From Thiomargarita sp. (GTDB taxonomy: Bacteria > Pseudomonadota > Gammaproteobacteria > Beggiatoales > Beggiatoaceae), in assembly GCA_020721025.1 (NCBI GenBank), contig DYNO01000209.1:1-5073 (forward strand): a stretch of 5,073 bases of DNA, in the 5' to 3' direction. The notes below the pieces were generated by a model, which ran no database searches, was not told where the DNA came from, and saw only the letters and a program-made list of their open reading frames with translations. Position numbers and translations under genes: made by a program. Positions 5,071 to 5,073 of the stretch are shown here, one piece after another. The stretch's first letter is position 1. Each line of letters starts with the position of its first letter.

Positions 5071-5073
5071 GAA

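Overview
This 5,073-base window looks like ordinary chromosome from a moderately AT-rich Gammaproteobacterium. The yciI-bolA-parvulin cluster, the E. coli-like YciI sequence and a type III pantothenate kinase all fit that placement. The intergenic GTTCCCA...TGGGAA palindromic repeats resemble those I recall from sulfur-oxidising Thiotrichales/Beggiatoaceae-like genomes. The family-level placement is an inference and was not tested. There is no phage, insertion sequence, CRISPR array, rRNA or tRNA that I can support.

Layout from left to right. Bases 1-54 are the edge of a 22-bp tandem repeat array that probably continues off the left end. Next come three separately spaced plus-strand units: a DUF3050 (heme-oxygenase-like) protein at 194-976, an orphan ParA/MinD-type ATPase at 1055-1693, and a compact operon at 1796-3252 encoding YciI, BolA (start overlaps the yciI stop by one base) and an exported parvulin-type peptidyl-prolyl isomerase. 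A 33-bp hairpin (3297-3329) lies between this operon and two convergent minus-strand genes. Those two genes are a PduO-type ATP:cob(I)alamin adenosyltransferase (4683-4105, first in transcription order) followed immediately by coaX, type III pantothenate kinase (4104-3337). Their junction is TGAATG with no intervening base. Bases 4684-5073 contain no gene. They hold a probable promoter for the minus-strand pair, two perfect 63-bp tandem copies of a double-hairpin repeat, and a third near-identical copy in inverted orientation.

Functionally, the YciI/BolA/PPIase trio combines a small ferredoxin-fold protein, a probable Fe-S/glutaredoxin partner and an envelope protein-folding factor. The minus-strand pair makes two nucleotide-derived cofactors, adenosylcobalamin and coenzyme A. 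The DUF3050 and ParA genes have no obvious functional partner in the window. I did not find a clear new multi-gene system. The items most worth a second look are the inverted/tandem palindromic repeat cluster, the possible metal site in the DUF3050 protein, and the ParA ATPase without a ParB or cargo adaptor.
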